NCBI GenBank assembly: GCA_913050205.1
Contig: CAJXAU010000069.1
Location: forward strand, 1-7,555
Source: an uncultured Verrucomicrobiota bacterium
Lineage (GTDB): Bacteria; Verrucomicrobiota; Verrucomicrobiia; Limisphaerales; UBA1096
DNA: 7,555 nt
Reading direction: 5' to 3'
Below the pieces are notes generated by a model, which did no database searches, was not told the origin of the DNA, and saw only the letters and a list, made by a program, of their open reading frames with translations. Below are positions 1 to 5,870 of this stretch, piece after piece. Positions within the stretch are counted from its first letter, which is position 1; each line of letters begins with the position of its first letter. Both the position numbers and the translations under genes were made by a program.

Positions 1-15
1 TACGACGCATGAAGA

Positions 16-89
16 TGGTTGCCGAACTAGGATTCGAACCTAGACAAAGTGAGTCAGAGTCACTCGTGCTACCGTTACACCATTCGGCA
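16..89 (-). tRNA. tRNA-Gln, anticodon CUG, CCA end encoded
   Basis: Read on the minus strand from base 89, the sequence folds as a complete cloverleaf. The 7-bp acceptor stem TGCCGAA/TTCGGCA is perfect. A four-pair D stem (GTGT with GCAC) and a five-pair anticodon stem (AGTGA with TCACT) follow. The anticodon loop CTCTGAC places CTG at positions 34-36 after the invariant T33. A 4-base variable loop leads to the T arm CTAGG-TTCGAAT-CCTAG. The discriminator base is A (base 19), and bases 18-16 encode CCA directly. The weak U1-A72 first pair is characteristic of tRNA-Gln in many bacteria and supports the anticodon-based call. The gene runs divergently from nuoF, with 53 bases between its 5' end and the chosen nuoF start. 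Confidence 0.96.
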
Positions 90-102
90 GCGCCGTCGCG
101 GG

Positions 103-131
103 ATAAAGATTGATTTACGAGTTGGAGTCAA
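103..131 (-). promoter_or_regulatory. Putative sigma70-type promoter of the tRNA-Gln gene
   Basis: On the minus strand, TTGACT (bases 131-126; 5 of 6 matches to TTGACA) is followed after exactly 17 bases by CTTTAT (108-103; 3 of 6 matches to TATAAT). Transcription would start at about base 96, leaving a leader of only several bases before the tRNA 5' end at 89. The stretch between the -10 element and the tRNA is very GC-rich, as is typical of stringently controlled stable-RNA promoters. The -10 element is weak, so this rests mainly on spacing and position. The -35 element lies just upstream of the nuoF start codon and overlaps its likely ribosome-binding site, so the two divergent genes share these bases. 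Confidence 0.45.
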
Positions 132-135
132 GGCG
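130..135 (+). promoter_or_regulatory. Weak ribosome-binding site favouring the nuoF ATG at 143
   Basis: The sequence AAGGCG lies 7 bases before the ATG at 143 and is a partial Shine-Dalgarno match. The competing in-frame TTG at 110 has only a GGGAT-like sequence before it and would sit inside the putative tRNA promoter. This supports the ATG, though not decisively. Confidence 0.4.
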
Positions 136-142
136 AAAGCGG

Positions 143-1546
143 ATGCCAAGCGAATACAAACTGGTTTTAAAGCACGTCGATGAGGCGGGGTACACGAATG
201 ATATCAAGTGTTACCAAAAGCACGGCGGCTACAAGACCATGAAAAAGGTTTTCAAGCTCAAGGCGAAGAAAACCAAGGATGGTGCTGTTACTCCGCAGGA
301 GGTGATTCGCAAGGAGGTGCTGACCTCTGGACTGCGGGGCCGGGGTGGAGCCGGTTTTTCGGCGGGCATGAAGTGGAACTTCGTGAACCGCAAGTCCGGC
401 AAACCGATCTATCTGCTCTGCAATGCCGACGAATCCGAGCCGGGCACGTTCAAGGATCGGCAGATCATTTACAAGGATCCGCACCAACTTATCGAGGGCA
501 TGGTGATTGCCTGCTACGCCAACGACGTCCACCTCGCCTACATTTACATTCGCGGCGAGTTTCCCGAGGGCGCGAAGATTCTGAACCGGGCGATACAGGA
601 GGCGCGTGATGCTGGCTACTTGGGGAAGGGCATTTGTGGGACGAATTACAACCTCGACATCCATGTGCATCGCGGCGCGGGCGCGTACATTTGCGGCGAG
701 GAAACTGGCTTGATCGAGTCGCTCGAAGGCAAGCGGCCGTATCCCCGGGTCAAGCCGCCATATTTCCCGGCGGTGCTTGGCCTGTACATGTGCCCGACCA
801 TCGTCAACAACGTTGAAACCCTTTGCAACGTTCGCCACGTGATGGAGATGGGAGGCGAGGCCTACGCCGCGCTTGGTACACCGGGCAACACCGGAACGCG
901 CATCGTCAGCATTAGTGGGCAGGTGAAGCGCCCCGGCTATTACGAGATTGAGGTTGGCAAGGCCACGCTGGGAGACCTGATCAACGGCAAGGAATTTGCC
1001 CAAGGGCTACTCGATGGCCGCAAGTTGCAGGCGATCATCCCCGGAGGTTCATCGTCAAAAGTCTTCAAGGCCGGCGAGTCGTTCAAAATCAAAACCAAGG
1101 ACAAGCAGGGGAAGGACATCGAAAAGAAGCTCGACCTGCTCGATATCCCGTACGACTTCGACACGCTCATGAAATGCGGATCGATGTCCGGCTCAAGCGC
1201 GATCATCGTAATCGATGACTCGGTCGATATCGTCGAGGCGCTTGGTAACATTTCCGATTTTTATGCGCACGAGAGCTGCGGCCAATGCACACCGTGCCGC
1301 GAGGGATCGCTCTGGATGTCCAAGGCACTCAAACGCATGCGCAGTGGCCAAGCGAGAAAGGCCGATGCGGATTATCTCAAGCACATCGCGCACAACATTC
1401 AGGGGCGGACGATCTGTGCGTTCGGTGAGGCATGCGCTTGGCCTGTGCTAAGTTTCGTCGATAAGTTCCGAGACGACTTTGTCAAAAAAGGCGCCGAGGA
1501 TGAGGCCCGCTTGGCCAAGCAGCAAAAAGAGGAGGCGACGGACTAG
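143..1546 (+). CDS. nuoF: NADH-quinone oxidoreductase subunit F (complex I, NADH-binding 51 kDa subunit)
   Basis: NuoF is the cytoplasmic NADH dehydrogenase subunit of complex I. It takes hydride from NADH onto FMN and passes electrons to the 4Fe-4S cluster N3. The 467-residue product has the FMN/NADH-binding glycine-rich segment GLRGRGGAGFSAGMKW at residues 63-78, CNADESEPGTFKDR at 93-106, and GAGAYICGEETGL at 178-190. The N3 ligands are in ESCGQCTPC (C379, C382, C385) and TICAFGEA (C425). The SLBB-like region around 252-300 precedes a lysine-rich insert at about 308-330, where E. coli-type proteins are shorter. I chose the ATG at 143 because MPSEYKLVLKHVDEAGYT resembles family N-termini; a TTG at 110 would add 11 residues. 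The stop is one base before the nuoG start. No nuoE lies immediately upstream, and no convincing nuoF promoter is visible. Confidence 0.96.
   Translation: MPSEYKLVLKHVDEAGYTNDIKCYQKHGGYKTMKKVFKLKAKKTKDGAVTPQEVIRKEVLTSGLRGRGGAGFSAGMKWNFVNRKSGKPIYLLCNADESEPGTFKDRQIIYKDPHQLIEGMVIACYANDVHLAYIYIRGEFPEGAKILNRAIQEARDAGYLGKGICGTNYNLDIHVHRGAGAYICGEETGLIESLEGKRPYPRVKPPYFPAVLGLYMCPTIVNNVETLCNVRHVMEMGGEAYAALGTPGNTGTRIVSISGQVKRPGYYEIEVGKATLGDLINGKEFAQGLLDGRKLQAIIPGGSSSKVFKAGESFKIKTKDKQGKDIEKKLDLLDIPYDFDTLMKCGSMSGSSAIIVIDDSVDIVEALGNISDFYAHESCGQCTPCREGSLWMSKALKRMRSGQARKADADYLKHIAHNIQGRTICAFGEACAWPVLSFVDKFRDDFVKKGAEDEARLAKQQKEEATD
1510..1519. repeat. CTTGGCCAAG palindrome, copy 1
   Basis: A perfect 10-base palindrome near the 3' end of nuoF, extended by one pair on each side to GCTTGGCCAAGC. 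It encodes Leu-Ala-Lys within the charged C-terminal tail of NuoF. Confidence 0.7.
1530..1535 (+). promoter_or_regulatory. Ribosome-binding site of nuoG, inside the nuoF end
   Basis: AGGAGG is a perfect Shine-Dalgarno core lying 12 bases before the ATG at 1548, within the last codons of nuoF. It supports 1548 as the nuoG start over the in-frame ATG at 1479. Starting at 1479 would add an arginine- and lysine-rich extension that is just nuoF read in another frame. Confidence 0.7.
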
Positions 1547-1547
1547 G

Positions 1548-3245
1548 ATGGCGGCCAAGGATTCAAAACCGGCAGTTGAAACCGTCACGGTGAAAGTGGA
1601 CGGGCGTCCCGTCGAGGTCCCGCGCATGACCCCGAATTGGGAGGGGAAACCGGAGCCAACCACCGTGTTGCAGGCCTGCAAACAAGCCGGCATCGAGATT
1701 CCGCACTACTGTTATCATCCCAAGCTGCCGGTCTCCGGCAACTGCCGCATGTGCCTCGTGCACGTGGCGATGCCGGGCAGGCCCGGCCCGGACGGCAAGC
1801 CGCCGATGAACGAAGACGGCACCCCGAAGGTGTTCCCGATGCAGCTGCCGTACGAGCCACAGACCCCTCGGGGCGTGATCGGCTGTGCCACAGGTATCAT
1901 CCCGGGAATGGAAATTTACGCGAGCAGCCCCGAGACCAAGGAGATGCGTGAGGCGGTGATGGAATCGCTGCTCATCAACCATCCTCTCGACTGTCCGATC
2001 TGTGACCAGGCGGGTGAGTGCAAACTGCAGGAATACTCCTACGACCACGGGCAGCCAGAGAGTCAGTTTCAAGAATTCAAGGTGCACAAGCCCAAGGCGA
2101 TCGATCTCGGGCCACGCATCACGCTGGATGCCGAACGGTGTGTCCTCTGCACTCGATGCATTCGTTTTACCAAGGACATTGCCGGGGACGACGCGCTGGG
2201 TATCGTAAATCGCGGCAGCTACAACGAGATCTCCACCTATCCGGGAGAGGCTTTTGATAACAACTACACGCTGAATACCGTCGATATCTGCCCGGTGGGC
2301 GCGTTGACCTCGAACGATTTCCGCTTTCAGATGCGCGTTTGGTTTCTCAAGGAGACCAAGAGTCTTTGCACCGGTTGCGGAACCGGCTGCAACACGACAA
2401 TTGGTTCGCGAGAAAACAAAATGTATCGCTACGAGCCGCGCCAAAACGATGCGGTGAACAGCGACTGGATGTGCGACTCGGGTCGACTGGATTACAAATG
2501 GATTGGCCGTGAGGATCGCTTGGCCAAGCTCAAGGGGCCAAAGGGAGTGTCCACTTGGCCAAGCGCATTGAAGGCAATCTCTGATCACTTGGCCGGAGTA
2601 GAGAAGGGCACGGTGGCGATCGTGGCCTCGGCGCGGCAAACCAACGAGGAACTGTTTTTGTTAAGTCGCTTGGCCAAGCACTTGGGTGCGACCACCGATT
2701 CTGTTGCTCGCAAGGGCAAGGCCGATCATCTGCTGTTGGCCGAGGACCGGAACTGCAACACGACCGGTGCCCAGTTGGCCGGGATCACGACCAAGCGCGT
2801 GGGCTCTAAACTTTCGTCGATTGCGAAGGAGATCAGCGCAGGCAAGGTGAAGACGCTGATCGTGTTCGGTGAGGACGTCACGAAACATGGCATCGATGCG
2901 AAGCTGCTTAAGAAAGTCACTTTGATTGTCAGCGACATTTTGCCGAGCGCCACGACCAAGGCGGCGGATTATTTGCTGCCCGGCTGCGCGCATGCGGAGA
3001 AGCGCGGCACCTTCACCAACGTGAAGGGCCGAGTGCAGAAATTTATGAAGGCACTGGAACCTCCCGGCGACGCATTGCCGGAGTGGGAAGTGCTGCACGA
3101 GCTCGTTCACAATGTGACCGGGTTGGATGAGTTCAGGAGCATCGAGGGATTGTTCAACTGCATGGCGGGCGAAGTGAAGGCGTTCAAGGATGCTGAGCTG
3201 ACCTGGGCCGGCTTGGGGGATCTGGGGGCGAACGTGAAATTGTAA
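1548..3245 (+). CDS. nuoG: NADH-quinone oxidoreductase subunit G (complex I, 75 kDa iron-sulfur subunit), short form
   Basis: NuoG relays electrons from NuoF towards NuoI in the peripheral arm of complex I. The 565-residue product has all expected cluster ligands: N1b (C55, C66, C69, C113), N5 (H145, C149, C152, C158 in HPLDCPICDQAGEC), and N4 (C198, C201, C204, C248). It also has the extra N7 motif C274-x2-C277-x3-C281-x27-C309, which is found only in some bacteria. Between the third and fourth N1b cysteines lie 43 residues including GPDGKPPMNEDGTP, an insert that resembles Thermus Nqo3 as I remember it. The C-terminal molybdopterin-oxidoreductase-like domain (about 310-565) is much shorter than in E. 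coli NuoG (about 900 residues in total), yet it keeps the typical end region ADYLLPGCAHAEKRGTFTN-KGRVQ. The reading frame is intact, so this is a compact form rather than a broken gene. The TAA stop overlaps the nuoH ATG. Confidence 0.96.
   Translation: MAAKDSKPAVETVTVKVDGRPVEVPRMTPNWEGKPEPTTVLQACKQAGIEIPHYCYHPKLPVSGNCRMCLVHVAMPGRPGPDGKPPMNEDGTPKVFPMQLPYEPQTPRGVIGCATGIIPGMEIYASSPETKEMREAVMESLLINHPLDCPICDQAGECKLQEYSYDHGQPESQFQEFKVHKPKAIDLGPRITLDAERCVLCTRCIRFTKDIAGDDALGIVNRGSYNEISTYPGEAFDNNYTLNTVDICPVGALTSNDFRFQMRVWFLKETKSLCTGCGTGCNTTIGSRENKMYRYEPRQNDAVNSDWMCDSGRLDYKWIGREDRLAKLKGPKGVSTWPSALKAISDHLAGVEKGTVAIVASARQTNEELFLLSRLAKHLGATTDSVARKGKADHLLLAEDRNCNTTGAQLAGITTKRVGSKLSSIAKEISAGKVKTLIVFGEDVTKHGIDAKLLKKVTLIVSDILPSATTKAADYLLPGCAHAEKRGTFTNVKGRVQKFMKALEPPGDALPEWEVLHELVHNVTGLDEFRSIEGLFNCMAGEVKAFKDAELTWAGLGDLGANVKL
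2519..2528. repeat. CTTGGCCAAG palindrome, copy 2
   Basis: Inside nuoG and extended to GCTTGGCCAAGC (2518-2529). It encodes Leu-Ala-Lys (residues 325-327) just after the N7 region. Confidence 0.7.
2554..2563. repeat. CTTGGCCAAG palindrome, copy 3
   Basis: Inside nuoG, 25 bases after the previous copy. It is in a different codon phase and encodes part of Thr-Trp-Pro-Ser (336-339), so it does not come from a repeated Leu-Ala-Lys peptide. Confidence 0.7.
2669..2678. repeat. CTTGGCCAAG palindrome, copy 4
   Basis: Inside nuoG and extended to GCTTGGCCAAGC. It encodes Leu-Ala-Lys (375-377) in the shortened molybdopterin-like domain. It is the third copy within 160 bases. Confidence 0.7.
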
Positions 3246-4378
3246 TGCCGGAATTCATCACAGAACTGCTGAACAACCACGCCTGGCTGATGGTGGCCAT
3301 CAAGGTGCTGGGTGTATTCGCGGTGGTGATGCCGATGGTGGCCTATTCGGTTGTCGCGGAACGACGAATCTCGGCGTTCATTCAGGATCGAGTGGGGCCA
3401 AACCGGGTGGGTATCCCGTTCACGAAGATCAAGCTGCTTGGCCTGGGGCAACCGCTGGCTGACGGACTAAAATCGTTCCTCAAGGAGGATTTCACGCCGG
3501 GACATGTGAAGCGGGTTTTTTACTGGATGGCCCCGGCGGTTTCGATGATCCCGTCATTCGTCGTGTTCGCGGTGATTCCGTTTGGCTCCGTGCTCGGGGC
3601 GCAGAAAATGGTGATCGCCGATTTGAATGTGGGCATCCTGTTTACCTTTGGCATCGTGTCGCTCGGGGTATACGGCGTTGTGTTGGCCGGGTATGCGTCG
3701 AACTCGAAGTATCCGTTCCTCGGTGGTATTCGCTCCAGTGCACAGATGATTTCGTACGAGATCGCGATGGGGATGGCTGTGGTACCGGTGTTCATGCTCG
3801 CGGCCGACCCGACGTGGCGTGAAGGGTTGCCGGCCGAATCCGAATGGAATGCGTACCTCGATGGCACCGGGTTGTTGAATCTATCCAGCGTAGTGGCCTA
3901 CCAGAGTGACGGTCTGTTTAGCTGGCTGATTTTCAAGCAGCCGATCGCTTTTTGCATTTTCCTGATCGCGATTTTTGCGGAGACGAATCGCTTGCCGTTC
4001 GACTTGCCGGAGTCGGAAACCGAGTTGGTTGCCGGCTACAACACCGAGTATAGCTCGATGCGGTTTGCCCTGTTTTTCATGGGTGAATACGCGGCAATGA
4101 TCGCCGGGTCGGCGCTGATGGTGGTGCTGTTTTGTGGTGGCTGGACGCTGCCGATTGATGGGTTTAATACGCCGGCTCAATCGCTCGGCATGGGGGTGCT
4201 TCACATTTTGGTGTTCATTGGCAAGATCGCCGTGTTCCTTGGCCTGATGATCTGGGTGCGCTGGATGCTGCCGCGTTTTCGTTACGATCAATTGATGAAC
4301 ATCGGCTGGAAACGGTTCCTGCCTCTGAGTCTGGCGAATATCATACTGACCGCCATCGTGCTTTGGGCGACTGCGTAG
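3245..4378 (+). CDS. nuoH: NADH-quinone oxidoreductase subunit H (complex I, quinone-site membrane subunit)
   Basis: NuoH is the membrane subunit that docks the peripheral arm and lines the quinone chamber. The 377-residue polytopic protein carries the family signatures AERRISAFIQDRVGPNRVG (38-56), GLGQPLADGLKSFLKE (66-81), and SNSKYPFLGGIRSSAQMISYE (152-172). It also has the charged quinone-loop segment ETNRLPFDLPESETELVAGY (246-265) followed by NTEYSSMRF. It is longer than the roughly 325 residues of E. coli NuoH. The extra length includes a polar loop at about 187-225 (ADPTWREGLPAESEW onward) between membrane helices. The ATG shares its A with the nuoG stop (TAATG) and no strong Shine-Dalgarno is close, so translation is probably coupled to nuoG. 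Confidence 0.96.
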   Translation: MPEFITELLNNHAWLMVAIKVLGVFAVVMPMVAYSVVAERRISAFIQDRVGPNRVGIPFTKIKLLGLGQPLADGLKSFLKEDFTPGHVKRVFYWMAPAVSMIPSFVVFAVIPFGSVLGAQKMVIADLNVGILFTFGIVSLGVYGVVLAGYASNSKYPFLGGIRSSAQMISYEIAMGMAVVPVFMLAADPTWREGLPAESEWNAYLDGTGLLNLSSVVAYQSDGLFSWLIFKQPIAFCIFLIAIFAETNRLPFDLPESETELVAGYNTEYSSMRFALFFMGEYAAMIAGSALMVVLFCGGWTLPIDGFNTPAQSLGMGVLHILVFIGKIAVFLGLMIWVRWMLPRFRYDQLMNIGWKRFLPLSLANIILTAIVLWATA

Positions 4379-4387
4379 AGGATTAAC

Positions 4388-5002
4388 ATGAAAGTAGAAC
4401 GTGCAAAACTGAGTTGGCTTGAGCGCCTGTACATCCCGTCGATCCTGAACGGGTTCAAGGTGACGATGCGGCACTTCTTTTCATGGAAACGTTCCGGGGT
4501 ATACGCTGACAAACAATCCGATTATTCCGCCAAAACGACCATGCAGTACCCGGAGGAAAAATGGCCTGTGCCGACCGGGTACCGTGGTGCGCCGTATCTG
4601 GTGAAGGATGTCGACGACAACACCAAGTGCGTGTCCTGTCAGCTCTGTGAATTTGTCTGTCCCCCGAAGGCAATCCGGATCACCCCGCCAGGACAGGGTG
4701 GCGAGGTGGACCGCGAGGGGGCGGAGAAGATGCCCAAGGAATTTGAAATTAACATGCTCCGCTGCATTTACTGCGGTTTCTGTCAGGAGGTCTGCCCGGA
4801 GGAGGCGATTTTTCTGCTGAAGGACTACGCGATTACCGGCGAGAATCGTGAGGAGCTGATTTACGACAAAGAGAAGTTGCTTTCGCTTGGTGGTGCGGAC
4901 GAGCGTGCCTACGACCATCACGTTCAAGACGGCGTGGATGAGGGCATCAAAAAGTGGGAAAAGAAAACGCAGGACGCGCAGAACCAACCGACGTTTCACT
5001 AG
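4388..5002 (+). CDS. nuoI: NADH-quinone oxidoreductase subunit I (complex I, 2x[4Fe-4S] ferredoxin-like subunit)
   Basis: NuoI carries clusters N6a and N6b and hands electrons to the terminal cluster near the quinone site. The 204-residue product has two ferredoxin motifs: C81-V-S-C84-Q-L-C87-x3-C91-P and C126-I-Y-C129-G-F-C132-x3-C136-P. The typical downstream segment ENREELIYDKEKLL follows at 152-165. The N-terminal 60 residues include an amphipathic segment (LSWLERLYIPSILNGFKVT) of the kind that lies against the membrane. The C-terminal tail from about 170 is polar, variable and probably disordered. A GAGGA ribosome-binding site spans the nuoH stop and ends 5 bases before the ATG, so the start is well supported. 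It is nine bases downstream of nuoH. Confidence 0.96.
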   Translation: MKVERAKLSWLERLYIPSILNGFKVTMRHFFSWKRSGVYADKQSDYSAKTTMQYPEEKWPVPTGYRGAPYLVKDVDDNTKCVSCQLCEFVCPPKAIRITPPGQGGEVDREGAEKMPKEFEINMLRCIYCGFCQEVCPEEAIFLLKDYAITGENREELIYDKEKLLSLGGADERAYDHHVQDGVDEGIKKWEKKTQDAQNQPTFH

Positions 5003-5009
5003 AGTCAAA

Positions 5010-5564
5010 ATGGAAACTATCCTGTTCAACATATTCGCTGTGCTGGCCGTGCTAAGTGCACTGCTGGTGGTGGTGAATCCGTTGAGCCGCAATCCGGTGA
5101 CGAGCGCGATGTTTCTCGTCACCACCATGATTTCGGTTTCCGGTCTGTTCGTGCTTCTCAACGCCTACTTTCTCGCTGCGGTGCAGATTCTCGTCTACGC
5201 CGGCGCGGTGATGGTGCTGTTTCTGTTCGTCATCATGCTGCTGGATGTTCAGGAAACAGCCCGACGCAAACTGCGGATCGTCAGTCTCGTGATGGGCTTT
5301 GTTGCTGTGGGGGCGTTGTTTGGCGTGTACAAAAGCTCGATTGACGCCACTTACGAAACAGCCGGTCAGGACTCTCATGCGCTTGGCCAAGCGGAGGAGA
5401 TTGTTGATGCCGACGGTGACGTAGTCGTGGGCAGTACTCAAGCGCTTGGCAAAGAGCTGTTCAGTCATGAGGGCGGTTTTATTTTGCCGTTTGAGATCGT
5501 TTCAATCCTGTTGTTGGTTGCGATGATCGGAGCAATTTTGTTGAGCAAAAAGGAGCTAAGATGA
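5010..5564 (+). CDS. nuoJ: NADH-quinone oxidoreductase subunit J (complex I membrane subunit)
   Basis: NuoJ is a small polytopic membrane subunit (ND6 homologue) between NuoH and the antiporter-like subunits. It is thought to help couple quinone chemistry to proton movement. The 184-residue product equals the usual family length. It shows the conserved third helix QILVYAGAVMVLFLFVIMLL (59-78) and the last-helix signature LPFEIVSILLLVAMIGAILL (159-178). Between them, residues 111-155 form a polar acidic loop with two similar short segments, HALGQAEE and QALGKELF, the first encoded by a CTTGGCCAAG palindrome. I chose the ATG at 5010, seven bases after nuoI. The in-frame ATG at 4887 lies inside nuoI and would add a basic, non-family extension. 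The ribosome-binding site is weak (AGAG). Confidence 0.95.
   Translation: METILFNIFAVLAVLSALLVVVNPLSRNPVTSAMFLVTTMISVSGLFVLLNAYFLAAVQILVYAGAVMVLFLFVIMLLDVQETARRKLRIVSLVMGFVAVGALFGVYKSSIDATYETAGQDSHALGQAEEIVDADGDVVVGSTQALGKELFSHEGGFILPFEIVSILLLVAMIGAILLSKKELR
5382..5391. repeat. CTTGGCCAAG palindrome, copy 5 (14-base form)
   Basis: Extends to the perfect 14-base palindrome CGCTTGGCCAAGCG (5380-5393), the longest in the window. It lies in the variable loop of nuoJ in a third codon phase (Leu-Gly-Gln-Ala). A degenerate copy, GCGCTTGGCAAAG, follows at 5442-5454. Confidence 0.7.
5550..5555 (+). promoter_or_regulatory. Ribosome-binding site of nuoK
   Basis: AAGGAG in the last codons of nuoJ precedes two adjacent ATG codons. 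It stands 5 bases before the ATG at 5561 and 8 before the ATG at 5564. The spacing fits either, slightly better the second. Confidence 0.7.
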
Positions 5565-5869
5565 TGGAACCCACCTTGAGTCATTATCTGATGGTAAGCG
5601 GGGCGTTGTTCTCGATCGGCCTGCTGGGCGTGATCGTGCGGCGCAATCTGTTGATCATCTACATGTCGCTCGAGTTGATGCTCAACGCTGCCAACGTGGC
5701 CTTGGTGGCCATGTCGCACTTCAACGGAAACTTGGATGGGCAGGTCATGGTGTTTTTCATCATCACTGTGGCGGCTGCCGAGGTGGCGGTTGGTCTTGCG
5801 CTGATCGTGGCCCTGTACCGAAAACGCCGAACCGCCGAGACGGAGGATTTGGCGACGATGAAACTTTAA
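5561..5869 (+). CDS. nuoK: NADH-quinone oxidoreductase subunit K (complex I membrane subunit)
   Basis: NuoK (ND4L homologue) is a three-helix membrane subunit with two buried glutamates in the proton pathway. The 102-residue product is the usual size. It contains RRNLLIIYMSLELMLNAANV with E38, and DGQVMVFFIITVAAAEVAVG with E74; these match E36 and E72 of E. coli NuoK. A basic segment, YRKRR, ends the third helix. The gene overlaps nuoJ by four bases (ATGA), suggesting translational coupling. The true start may be the next codon, the ATG at 5564, which gives 101 residues and a one-base overlap; the Shine-Dalgarno spacing does not settle this. Confidence 0.96.
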   Translation: MMEPTLSHYLMVSGALFSIGLLGVIVRRNLLIIYMSLELMLNAANVALVAMSHFNGNLDGQVMVFFIITVAAAEVAVGLALIVALYRKRRTAETEDLATMKL

Positions 5870-5870
5870 A

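Noticed and set aside
110..142. TTG at 110 as the nuoF start
   Set aside because: It adds 11 residues not typical of the family, has a poor ribosome-binding site and would overlap the likely tRNA promoter. The ATG at 143 is preferred but not proven.
167..1003. 278-codon open frame on the minus strand opposite nuoF
   Set aside because: It is antisense to conserved NuoF motifs, with no ribosome-binding site or recognisable domain, so it is a coding shadow.
1479..1547. Upstream in-frame ATG for nuoG within nuoF
   Set aside because: The extension is a basic peptide read from nuoF codons in another frame, while a perfect AGGAGG precedes the ATG at 1548.
1563..2639. 358-codon open frame on the minus strand opposite nuoG
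   Set aside because: It lies wholly opposite the conserved cysteine-rich half of nuoG and its translation (rich in Arg, His, Val and Ala) resembles no family I know. Long antisense frames are common opposite GC-rich genes.
4887..5009. Upstream in-frame ATG for nuoJ within nuoI
   Set aside because: It would add 41 basic residues before a normal NuoJ N-terminus; the product starting at 5010 already has the standard length.
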